A DNA stretch of 64,000 nucleotides from assembly GCF_949628215.1 (NCBI RefSeq), contig NC_134280.1, forward strand, positions 14,581,795-14,645,794, written 5' to 3'. This document shows positions 13,501-24,494 of the stretch, one piece after another; position 1 is the stretch's first letter; every line of letters begins with the position of its first letter. The notes beneath the pieces are model-generated. The model made no database searches, was not told where the DNA came from, and was given only the letters and a program-made list of their open reading frames with translations. The translations under genes and the position numbers were made by a program. This stretch comes from Phalacrocorax aristotelis (Eukaryota > Chordata > Aves > Suliformes > Phalacrocoracidae).

Positions 13501-15362
13501 ATCTGTAATGTTTTCCTTTGTAGTGAGCTGTGTCTCGGAATGCAGATGCGTATGAATGATTCATGGATTTGTTTAGCCTGATTGCCCAGAGATTAAATCA
13601 TTTTGTACAATGTTCCTGTTAGTGTTCTACATTCATCTTAGTTCTAAACAGAAATCAAATTATCTGGGGTTGTGGGCTCACCATTGCAGATAATATTTGC
13701 AAAGCAGAGAGCTCATCCCAACTAGCAGTCATTCCCGCAATGGTCTCTTCAGGAGGCATAGAAACAGGAGAAAGGATGCTTTTATTTCTAGGTAAAATTC
13801 CATTCTGATGCATCTCTTGCACTAAGACACGACATGAGATACTGAAGATTCAGCTTGCTCCTATGAGCAATACAACAGTGGATTTTCTCCCCCTAATCTC
13901 CGTAAGAGACCAGTGGGCTGCATATAAAGAAAATAATGATAATTTTCCATTATTTCTATGGTCGTCTACTTCATGTTTCACTCTGTTCAGGAATGATCAG
14001 GTATCCACTAAAATAGTACAAACAAACTATTTTACCTAGACTTGACCTAGCCCAAGTAGTCATATCCAAAATTATCTGAAATATTAAGGAGCACGGAAGA
14101 GAAATTCTACACAAACATTTTCAATTGAAGAATAAATACTTGGATGCTAAAAATAAGACTCATTCTTCAGGACTAAAATTAATACAATTTGACCTAGGAA
14201 TTTAGTGTGGTACAATTGCTTTGAGACTATGTAAGTAAGAGACCAGCAAATAAGCTCTTTCTATATTTTGTAGCAATCCTCATATTATAGGTTTGCAGTA
14301 CCATGAAACAAAGGGTCATTTATGTTTCTTAGTTCCATAGCACATAAGCCACAAAAATCTATCCTCAGACACTTTCATAGAAATCTGATTCCTTCTTTGC
14401 TAATGAAACTCACAATTCATTCAAAATTTTAGAAAAACACTTCAAGTCCCCCACTTCAAAACAAAGCAGAACCCAAAAAGCTTACTACCAGAAACATAGA
14501 TATTATTAGGTGCCATTGGGATTGATACTGTTTCCTTGCATTTGCCCCATGAAATGGGACAAATTTTTTGCCAGTTTTTTCTCAGGTGAACTGCCTTCTC
14601 CTAAATAAGATTTTATTGCTGGTTCCTGTGCGCAGGTAGAACCTTACCTTCTTGGATTGAGAGTGCTCTGTCGTTGCAAAAGGCTGCAGTGGGCAGTTGC
14701 AGTGTCAGGATTAATACTGACTTGTTTTTCAAGTGAAGCTTTGGAGCAAAGGTGGGAGGGATATGGAGAAAATATCAATTTACATTTTCTGAAACCTTTC
14801 CTAAGGGTTGCTTTTTAGAAAATAAAAGATATTGACTGGGCGGGGGTGTGTGGTCTAAATTTAGTGAAGCCTTGATACTTTTCAGATTGACTGGACTAGA
14901 AATGAAAGAACGACGGGCACAATCGCATCCGTCCAGAGCGCAGACCTCAAAGGATGAGCCAAAACGAAGCGCTCCCTGCAGCTACGTAAGGATCTGCCAC
15001 CTCCTGTTTCTGGTGTGGACAACATAAGACGGAAATGATTAGTTAATCTTTTGTTTAAATAAAGCCTTTGGGAAAAAGGCTAAAAATAAACACTGATTCA
15101 TTCCTTGTCAGGGAAGTTTCTCCTGTCAATTATCACATTGTTACTGCTGTTTTTAATCTAGTCAGATGGTGAGATTGGCAATCCCTTCTGCAGGGGCTTC
15201 TGGGTGTTATTTTGTAGAGAATCTTGGTTGAAGGACTGATTACTGCTTTTATGGGAGCCAGTGGGAGTTTGGCCACAGTCCTTCACGCATGTTAATTTGA
15301 GGGCCTTCCAAATGTTAGCTAATGATCTCAGAGTTCTTTTTATGAAAAACGTGTAGGTTTGG

Positions 15363-15413
15363 TTTGGGGTTGTTGTTTTTGTTGTTGTTGTTTTTTTTGT
15401 TTTTTTTTTTTTA
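15363..15413 (+). repeat. GTT / poly-T low-complexity tract
   Basis: A run of (gtt)n units grades into T-rich sequence broken by single G residues. This is a simple microsatellite-like tract with no gene content, lying about 430 bases upstream of the CpG island. Confidence 0.85.
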
Positions 15414-15844
15414 AATTCCTAGCAGGAGGCAATTAACAGGGTCTGGGGAAAGTTCTGCGCTGTAGTTCTGGACCGGCCTCTCAGTAACGCCTGAAGTCCT
15501 AACATGAAAAATTCAGAAGCATATATTGCTCCTATACTCGGGTATATTATACATAATACATTATAACTGAAAGTACTCATATGGCCCTGGCCACATGCTT
15601 TGCATCGCTATGGACTGGGTGTATCTACTGGCCTCCGCTTACAACAACTTGAAAAAACAATCACGCTCTTTCTTTTTTAGGAGCAATACTAAGGAAAAAG
15701 TAGTAGCCTCCACCCCAAAGCAGGAAAACATGTCAACATGGAAAACAGAGGCACGTGTGGGTGGGGAACTTCTTTCCTAAGCCTTTTATAAAGGCTTATG
15801 TAGCTGTAAAGGAGAAACAGGGGGGGGAAAAAAAAAATCAAACC

Positions 15845-17060
15845 CCGCGGAAGCTGAGGCAGATGGGCAGAAAGCCAAGGAGAGCGCTCCGAGCAAGCCC
15901 CGGGGCTGCGGCTCGGCGGGGCGCGCAGAGGGATCTCGGCGCAGCTGCTGACTTGAAAGGGCTCGGAACGGAGCGCAGGAGCAGGCAGTGCCCGCCGTGC
16001 TCCCGCCTCCCGGCAACAGCAACAAACGAGGCAAAAAAAGTTTGTTTCTGGCTGCGTTCGGGCCAGACGCGGGATTTTACACGCTCCGGGCGAATAACAG
16101 GGCTGCGCCGCGGCAGGAAGGGAGCGCGGCCGCTCCCGCCGGCAACGCAGGCAGCCGGGGGACCCTCACGCAGCGACACACACACAGAGCGCGCTGAGCG
16201 CGGCCTCCCACCTGCCGCACCACCCGCCCCGCCGATCCGCTCCTGCCGCCGGCCGCGGCGGGCTCGCCAGGGCCGCGGCACCCGCAGCCCCTCCCGGAGC
16301 CCGTCCCCGCCGCCCAAGGGACGAGCGGCAGCGCGGGCAGGCGGCAGCACCGCCGGCCGCACCCGGACCCCGCACCGCCGCGCAGGCCCGGGGCGGGGGC
16401 CGCGCCTCCCGCCGGCCCCGCCGCCCTCGGGAGGTGAGAGGGAGCCCGGGGAGGGGGCGGAGGCGGGCCGAGGCTCCCGGCCGCTGCGCCAGGGAGGGGG
16501 TTTCGCCCCCGGGTGCCGGCGGCGCAGCGGCACCTGCCCCGCCCCGGGCCCGCCGGCGGGAGCGCCCCCCGCCTCCGGCCGTGCCCGGCGGGCGCCGCGC
16601 GGAGGGGCCCCGCGCCGGGCTGAGGGCTGGCGGCCGCGGCTGCCGCTGGGTGCGTGTGCGGCCCGCCCGAGGAGGGGCCTCCCCCGGGGTCGGGGGTGTG
16701 CGTCCGTGTGACCCCTCGGTGTTCCCCTGGGTCCCCCCATGTCCTCCTCTGCGGTGCCGCTGTGAGGTCTGACCTGAGGGGAGGCAGTGGGTGCAGCCGG
16801 GATGGGTTTGCTCCTGGCCAAAGGCAGGCTCACCAGACTCTTATTTTTCTCTTTTTCTGCATGTGCTGTCAGGACCCGAGCCCAGCTGAGGCGGTGAGCA
16901 GCAGCACCCTGAGAGGATCGGAGAGGAGGGGTAGGCGCAGAGGTGAGGCCAGCCCGGGGCAGGGGCCGTGGGTCCCAGCACCTGCCAAGGAGAAGCCAGC
17001 ACCCCTGCCAGAAGGGGATCAGAGGGAAGGTGGTGAGGGCACGGACCAGCTCTAACGCAT
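15845..17060. promoter_or_regulatory. CpG island, probable promoter
   Basis: This block is abruptly GC-rich and full of CpG dinucleotides, against AT-rich flanks. It has many Sp1-type boxes (ccgcccc, gggcgg) and no obvious TATA box. Such islands mark most vertebrate housekeeping promoters. Long open frames cross it on both strands (about 318 codons on +, about 503 on -), but these are expected where stop codons are rare, so I do not call them genes. On the + strand GGGAG|GTGAGAG (donor GT at 16434-16435) looks like the end of a first exon; that would suit a gene running right, perhaps the kelch gene about 8 kb away. On the - strand a donor-like GCGGCAG|GTGGGA near 16208 would suit a gene running left. 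The served gene and direction are inference. Confidence 0.7.
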
Positions 17061-20000
17061 GCACAGCATCACAGGGAGCGCTTAGGCAACATTTCAGTAC
17101 ACACGGTTGTGCAGTTGTACGCAAAGTTGGTTTCGTCCAAAGGTACAAAACGAAACACGGCGCGTGAAAGGAAGGAAGCGGCGTCAGCGCTCTGCAGGCA
17201 GGAGATCGCTGGGGAAAGGGGACGTGCGACTTCTGCGACGCTGCGCAGGACTCTGGTAGGGCCAGCCTGAGCTCTTGTTTCCTCGCTTCCAATTTAGGAG
17301 ATTCACCACCCTCCTTTTCCTCATTCCCTTTTCCACAATCAAAGAGCATAAAGCATCAAAATGCCTTCTATCGAGCAAAAGACGAACAAAGAAATGCAAC
17401 CATCCAAAACCCAAGCCAAAGTGCATCTGGCTTGGGATGAATACTGGACCACATTAGCTGGGAGTGTGGATTTTTCAGAAAGCCAGGCTCCAGTCAAAAA
17501 TGGACCCTGTCATTCGGAGTCTGAATATCAAAACAGCTTGCAAAACATTTTTTCAGGCTTCTAACAAAGGAGTTGGTCCTTCTTTTGCTCCGGTATCTAG
17601 GCTACATTGTGCAGGCTCATGCATATCACTGGTTTTATTCACATGAGTAATTCCATTTGAATTTGGAGCGACAACGTGTATGTGCAGAGTTACTCATATG
17701 CTTTCTGTCTCCTTTATATATTGAAATTATGTGGGTTTGTTTTTTTTCCATTTGCTGGTGCAACCCAGTAGCTGTTGGCATCAAGAGCATTGTGAACCAT
17801 CACGGTTATTATTACTGTTTGCCTGTCTGACACCTTTGTTTTCCTTGCCAGACTAAAATCCAGCTATTCCTCTCTATGCCATCTATTCCAGCTATGCAAT
17901 TGTATCATCTGTTTTTATGAACCCATCTTTCACCTGACTGTGTAAATTCATCTTCCCTACAAAAGAATCTTTTTGTACTCAGTTTTTCCTCCAGTCATTG
18001 CTGACAGCCTTGCCAGTTGTGCCATCTGATTCTTTCTCACGCAAGTCTCTCATGACTTCTCCCATACTATGTAATCTAAATTTATACTGATTCTAACGTG
18101 ATATTTGGATGTTTTAATATTTGCCAGCTGGAACATTTCACTATTCTCATTGCCAAATGCCCTCTCTTGCCGCCCTCATACTTCTTCAAGCTACAGCTTC
18201 TGCTCTTCTCATAACATTACATGTCTTCTCTACCCCATTGCTCCATGTTCGTCTAAGGGCAAAACGTCTGGGGACAAGAAAAACACGCTGTCTGTCTTCC
18301 ATGAAGTGTGGCATTAAGTTGTAAGTGTGGCCGAGTGTTTTATTAGATGTTCCTTTTCCTTGGTCAGGGAATATAAAGAACAAACAAGTAAAACTCAGTG
18401 CGTACTTTTTTTCTATGGCAGATGACGGCTTTTCACTGATATGTTCTCAGCTGTCAAGTATATACTGTAGTACTCTCAATTTGTGCCTGAGGAGAGCAGG
18501 CAGACTGGGCAGCCACTGACTCCTCTGTCAAACAGAGGCTTTCTTCCTAACCTAGAAAATTTTGTGAATTAGCGCAAGTAGTCTCCCTTAGGAAAAAAAG
18601 TATCTTGAAGTTGCTTTGACAGCAGGTCACGAGCTGTCAAGAAGATGCATTCAGTCACGCCTAAGTACAGATTTATTACACTCAATCTCCAGGGCGTCTA
18701 CCTACCATATCTTGAAAGAATCCAACTAGTAAGTTTTTGTAAAATCCCCAAAATGATGCCTTCTAGGAACATTAAAGGCTGCTGTTTCTAGGGGGAAGGG
18801 GTGATGACCTATCTATTGGAATGGCCTGTTTCCAGTGGCGACAGTACAAATTACTTCCAAGGAAAGGGTGAAAGGCCAGACGCATCCTTAGACTGCCCTG
18901 TGAATGTGGTGGGAGCTTCTCATTTCTTTTATCTCGAAGCGTGAGGACCAGGAACTGTATTTCCTCCCTCTGCTATTTCTAGAACTTAAAAAATTACCTG
19001 TTTGTCTCAGCAAATGTCCAAAGGGGCCATCCTGCTGCAGTGACACTTTACGCTCAGGGCATATATCCCAGTTCCATGGTAGGACCACGAGAATGAGCTC
19101 TTGACATGCCTATGGATGGAGTCAGCAACATGACCTTAAATAAGATTTGAAAAACAGATTAGATTTCTGTAGTAAATATTCTATTAAGGACCAAAAATAA
19201 ATAAAACCCGTACACACTCAGGTCGATCATCAGCACAACTTTTGATCAGGCATGGCTGGTGCACTGGATTTACATGTCCTTAATGTGCTGTACTTGTGCC
19301 ACCTGCAGGTACCTATTTCAGGAATCTTTTTCTCAAAAACTTAATCCAAAATTGGGTTGCAGTCAAATAAATGATCAATTGTAGTTCTGGAAGCCATAAT
19401 TAGCAGATTACCTGGGCAGATCTACTACTCAAAACTATATATTCTAGTATTTTTAAAGGAAAAAGCCCCATTGTTCTTAAAAAAAAACAACCTAAAACCC
19501 CAAACAACAAAAACCCTACCAAATCCCAATTAAAACATGAAATTTTAGTTTACCAAGGAAAATAAGCCATGAAAGTAAGGTAATATAGATGTATTTATTT
19601 TTTGTCTGTACCATAAGACTTATTTCAATACAGTGGCAAGGGTGATTTCCTCATTCATATATTGGAGTTGTATACAGAGATGTAACAATCTCAGAAATAC
19701 TTAAAGTACTGAATTTATTTTTTCCAGAAATCCCCACCACCACCGTATTTGGGAAGCAGATTAAATATTTACTGTATTATCCCAAACCAAGCTGCGTTTA
19801 TTTACTTAAAATGAGAAATATATCGAGCACATATAAATATATCCAGTTGTATTTTCTACTTATTATTTAATAAATTCTTATATTTATTACTACTTAAGAA
19901 CTCACTTTGTAACAGAGATCAAGTAGTGCTACACAGTAATAAACAAAAAGGATTTATTTTCTGGGTGAAAACTTCTAGAAAAAACCCGAAAGAGAAGATA

Positions 20001-23000
20001 TTAATGTCAATTTGCAAAATATAATTTTGCAATTATATGCAGATGAATTTATTCTGAAATGGCAAAATTAGAGCTTTAATATTAATGTGATCTGAATTAA
20101 AGAAACCTGATACCTTGCCCGCAGAGCTCCAGAAACAGGCAGACAGCTGTTTGCAAGGGGAGATTCGCGTTGCTCTCACGTGTTTTGCAGTAAAGGTGCC
20201 AATGCACTCGGTGCTCTAGGACTGCACACCCCAGAAGTGGTAGTTACATACGTAAGTTTACAGTATATAGAAACTGTAATTGTATGTAACTGGTTTAGCA
20301 GAGTTACCTCCTTTGAAATTCCTGTTACCTACAGAAAAGTATTCTGAAGCACTGAAATTTAACGATAATAACATTTAAGAATACTACTCAAAACTTGTTC
20401 AAAGTCAAATCAGTTTTTAATTGTAATATATATTTATACTATACGTTTATATATACATCATTGTATTTTTATAGATTTTATATATCTTTAGATATATATA
20501 TTATATATACACACACTAATATAAAATTTATTTAACACAAAAGCCTTTCAGATTTTCTGTAAATTTTCAGTATGTCTACTCTAAGCTTTATAAAGATGAC
20601 AGAGATGTTACTGGTTTACTTGAACATATCTGTCATTTTTCTGAACCCTGAAATCAGGATGGAGCTGTCCCCCCTCCTTCAATTTGTCATTTTACAAATC
20701 TTCTTTCTGTCCCTTGGCTTCCCCCTGTAAGAACAAACACTGTTTTCCATCTCTTTCCCTTTGTCTTGACTACTTCAGCTGTAAGCTCAGTCATGTAGTA
20801 ACTGTACCTTTTGCAACACGTAGCAAAACAGGGCCCTTACTTCAATTCAGAATTCTAGTAATGCAGAAATATTACACATACTCTATATTCCCAAAGCCAT
20901 TCTGGACCTTCAGGGTGAAATTCTGAAGCTGAACATCTCTGAAAATTAATTCCTGTATTTTGAAAACCAACAAACAAATGAACAAATAACCACCCCTGCT
21001 AGAAACAGTTCATAATAACTTTAATTTAGGAAATCATAAAATAGCAAACCTGGGGATACTGAAAAAAAAAAATATCTAAAAATCTATCACACATAGTAAG
21101 GTGTTGCAAGTAAATGTGATATACTGAAAAAAGCTCTGTCCTCTAAACTATTCTAAACAAAGTGGTTTTGTTTTTAGAATTAGTAATTCGTAACTGTCTT
21201 TTAAGTCTTTGATCAAAGTTTTCTCTGTATTCATGCAGGGAGCCCCACTGGAACACATATTTACAATAAAACCACCACTAAAGCAAAGATTTGTAAAATA
21301 AGTAGAATCGGGAAGATCCGTTATTATTTTTGAAGAGCAGTAAAACATCAAGTTGCCTAGTAAGAAAGTACAGTGTTCTGCACATAAAGGTTCAAGGGCT
21401 GAGCTCAGAAGACTGGGTCATTAACAAAACAAACAAACAGATTTCCTACTTTTTCCCCCAATATGAGTGGTTTCCTATCATTATATTTCAGAAGGCTCAA
21501 TCCTCTGAAATCTCAAACTTTTCTGAGTATATTGAAAACAGATGGAAATGAATCAGGGGACCGAGGTTAAAAAAAAAGCATTAATGAAGATCTATTTAAG
21601 TAATACTTTACATAAATAAATCATTTGTCTGAGAAACCACATCTAACAAATATAAACAATTATATAATGAACCTGTAAACTACATTTCCTGAAGTAATTC
21701 CTGTCTTTCTACATTTCCTGAACTATTTGTATTATGAAACAGTTGTGTGGCGCCATTAATTGATAAGGACTGTGCTATAGTTACCACGCTAATTGCAGCT
21801 CTTTAGGTCTTACAGCTCCTCCAGCCGTTTAACAATTGGGATTGATTGCACAGGAGCTATTTTTAGAAGGAAATGGCAGAAGAGTTTGGAGAGCAGCAGC
21901 CATTTTTTTTGTGCGCTACAGCTGTTTTGGAAAAAAAAAGTTGGATAAAAATGTTCTGAGTTGTCTTTTGGTTTTGTTTTTTTTTAAAAAAATATTCTGC
22001 TGAAGTTAGAGCTTCCTATCGGATAATTGGTCTTGCCTGTACCAAGTCGAAGCTGAGGTCAGTGTTGCGTGACACAGAGGATATTGCTCGGTGACATTGT
22101 TCTCAGAAGAGTAGCTGTTTTTCTTTAGAAACAGGACTGTTAAAGTAGCCGGTGGATGAACTTTGGTGAGCCTGGCTCTATAGGAAGGCAACCCAGGAGT
22201 CAAGTTTGTAGTGTAGAATACTAGTGGCGAAAGACAAGATTCAAGATTAACTTTGAACGCGTTTTTTTTTTTTCCCCAACTCTGAAACGAAGAAGTTTGT
22301 TAAGTGATCTGTTTAAGTGATTGTAGGTCTGCTTCTGAAAACACTTTACGCTGAGATGGCCGTGATACACAAGGGTCAGTTGATGCTCAGAAGGTGTAAC
22401 TGGGAGGAGACATCCATTCAGTTAATCCCAGATTGGCCTTTTGTTATCCCATCCTGCTCGCCTGCCTTACACAGAGTTCAGCCGGGGTAGATAAACAAGC
22501 GGACAGGATTTTGTTGCTAATCTACTCTATGAAATCAGGGCTGTCTTCTCTGAATATGTGTGTAAGAGGAGGCAAGGTTTGTAGGAAGAGGAATAACCAG
22601 TTTTACAGCTGGGAAGAAAAACAAAACTCAAGGAGACAAGCCTGTTCTACCTTTGTAAAGTATTAATAGCAGAGACCTAACACCTTTTTCGTATTAAATT
22701 CTATCAATAGTAGTAATGCCTTGGCACCCTCACGCAGCACTGCATCAGCGAATTTGAAGTGTTTTTCTAAGGAGGTGTCTTTGTCCCCATTTAGCTGTGG
22801 AAGTAAATAGGCGAATTGGCTACGGTTACACAGAAGCTTTGGCAGCATTCGGGAGAGAATCTGTGTTTCATGGCATGCCATAAAGTATTACGGACTTGCA
22901 CCTACAGTGCGTCACTACTTCATAGCTGCTAATTCCCTGGAAAAGAGAAATGCACACCTTTGTAAATGCTACCACCAATCCTGTATTCTTTCAGATAAAC

Positions 23001-23500
23001 CATAAAAAGAATAGACTTCAGTTTTCTATGGTAATAGCTTACAATACTGGTTTGCATAAAAAAGGTGAACACAATTCAAATAGCTTGTCTTGCCAGAATA
23101 GGCTGCAAGAGATTCTCTGGCACGTTTTTGTCACTGAATGTATTCCAGTCTTACAAATGGTAAATTTTAGAGATAAACTGGATGATAAATTAAATCAAAT
23201 TAGATACATGCATATCATATTAACATGATATATATATATATGAGAAATGTGGCTGTATCTTCTGTAGCTTGTTTTACTGTAATCTTGCGTTTTCCTCAAA
23301 TTATGTGCAACTTCCCCAGGGCTTCTCCGTAAGCACCTGAAGGGAGTGATGCAGTAAGGATTAGTCCTGTAAACACTTCCTGGGTCACTTTTGGTTCTGA
23401 CAATGGGAATAAATAGTGATAAGATACAGTGGAAATACAGACTTACACCTTTTTCAGCTAGAATATTTACTATCTGAAGCATCTCACTGTAGCATGTTGT
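17061..23500. other. Non-coding stretch between CpG island and kelch gene
   Basis: No coding exon can be supported here. The region is AT-rich. Between 20400 and 20545 lies a run of TATATA-type low-complexity sequence. A 14-base direct repeat occurs at 21680-21693 and 21709-21722. A weak MIR-like remnant may lie near 22775-22840. If the CpG island is the kelch promoter, this would be its first intron. Confidence 0.55.
20415..20520. repeat. AT-rich low-complexity (TATATA) tract
   Basis: Successive imperfect TA and TATAT runs end in a short CA run. It is a simple-repeat region without coding features. Confidence 0.8.
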
Positions 23501-24231
23501 CTCGTTGTGTCTATTTTGATTTCAGGAATCAAAGTAACAGTTAAGCTTTCCATATTTTATACAGGCAGTGTCCTAACTTCCTGTACATTTAACAGAGAGG
23601 GCTCAGTAATACCAGAGAGATACAGTTTTAGGACAGTAGCAGCGGTGATACCTCAGAAAATCCAGGGACCTGGGATAATACGCATGCTACAAAAAGCACT
23701 TTGTATCGCCCCTGGTACTTCTGTCTTCACAGAACACAGTGACATCTTGTGGCAAGTGAAAGGACAGTGTCATTTTTTCCAGATGCGTCCTAATTTCACC
23801 TGGTTTACAGACGAAAGTCTAACTAAATTCTGGACAACTGCAAATGCATTACTTTCATCTGCAAAGTTCACTCTTTCTGAATTTTGTTTTAAGTACTCTT
23901 TCACAGTGAAAAAAGAGCAAGCCCTGCTTTCTACTTCTACCATATTGCAAAGGTAGGGTATTGCAGTTTGTCACTTCAGTTTGCCAATATCCTGTGGAAA
24001 CTTCCAGCTCCAGGAATGTTCCTGTCCCAGTCTCGCCGATACAGGACTCAGAGTCAGCATTTCAAATGTTTTACCTCAGCGTATTATCACAGATGGCCAA
24101 AGTTGTCAGGTTGCTTTTGATGGGAATGCAGAGAAAACACAGTAACTTTTTATCATAAGACAGAGACTTTTTTTTCCTATCTTCTTTTCCCCCCTTTTTT
24201 AACCTGAAACTATTTTTTTATCTTTTTACAG

Positions 24232-24494
24232 ACCAAGCAGGGTTTAAGCCCTGTCCCTGACGTTTTGGGACCCTCCCCTGACATGGCTGTCCTTTGCAAG
24301 TTGATACTTGGATAAAATCATAGTTGTCAGCATGAAAGGAAAAACGGCACACTGTGATTGGAAATCTGCACCCCAAAAGAAGCCCTCTCCCTGTGATCGA
24401 TATAAACATGCTTGCATTATTTGCAGAGGATTTGTTTATCTCTATGGAGGGCGGAACACCTCCAGTCTTAGGGATTTTTGGCGATACAACATAG
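24232..24494 (+). CDS. Kelch gene exon A (5' UTR plus residues 1-54)
   Basis: The acceptor tctttttacag precedes 24232 and the donor CATAG|GTAGGT follows 24494. Coding starts at ATG 24332, so 24232-24331 is 5' UTR. The exon encodes the first kelch strand pair, ending in FVYLYGGRNTSSLRDFWRYN, and leaves phase 1. The 5' UTR carries a 10-codon upstream ORF (24283-24315). Whether further 5' exons exist is not shown; the strong acceptor implies at least one. Confidence 0.88.

Larger units (their letters stand above)
1..15840. other. Non-coding region, no supportable gene
   Basis: I see no coherent set of exons on either strand across this stretch. Open frames are short (mostly under 100 codons), lack conserved-looking domains and do not join by splice phase. 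The sequence is AT-rich with scattered homopolymers. It contains a CR1 fragment, MIR-like remnants and isolated perfect regulatory-type motifs listed separately. It could be intergenic DNA, or an intron of a gene that starts in the CpG island near 16 kb and runs leftwards. A frame of about 120 codons on the - strand (12256-12630) has no recognisable features. Confidence 0.6.

Noticed and set aside
15838-17349. A 503-codon - strand open frame and an overlapping 318-codon + strand frame across the CpG island
   Set aside because: GC-rich DNA has few stop codons. Both products are Arg/Pro/Gly/Ala-rich with no domain, and opposite strands are open at once, as expected from composition alone.
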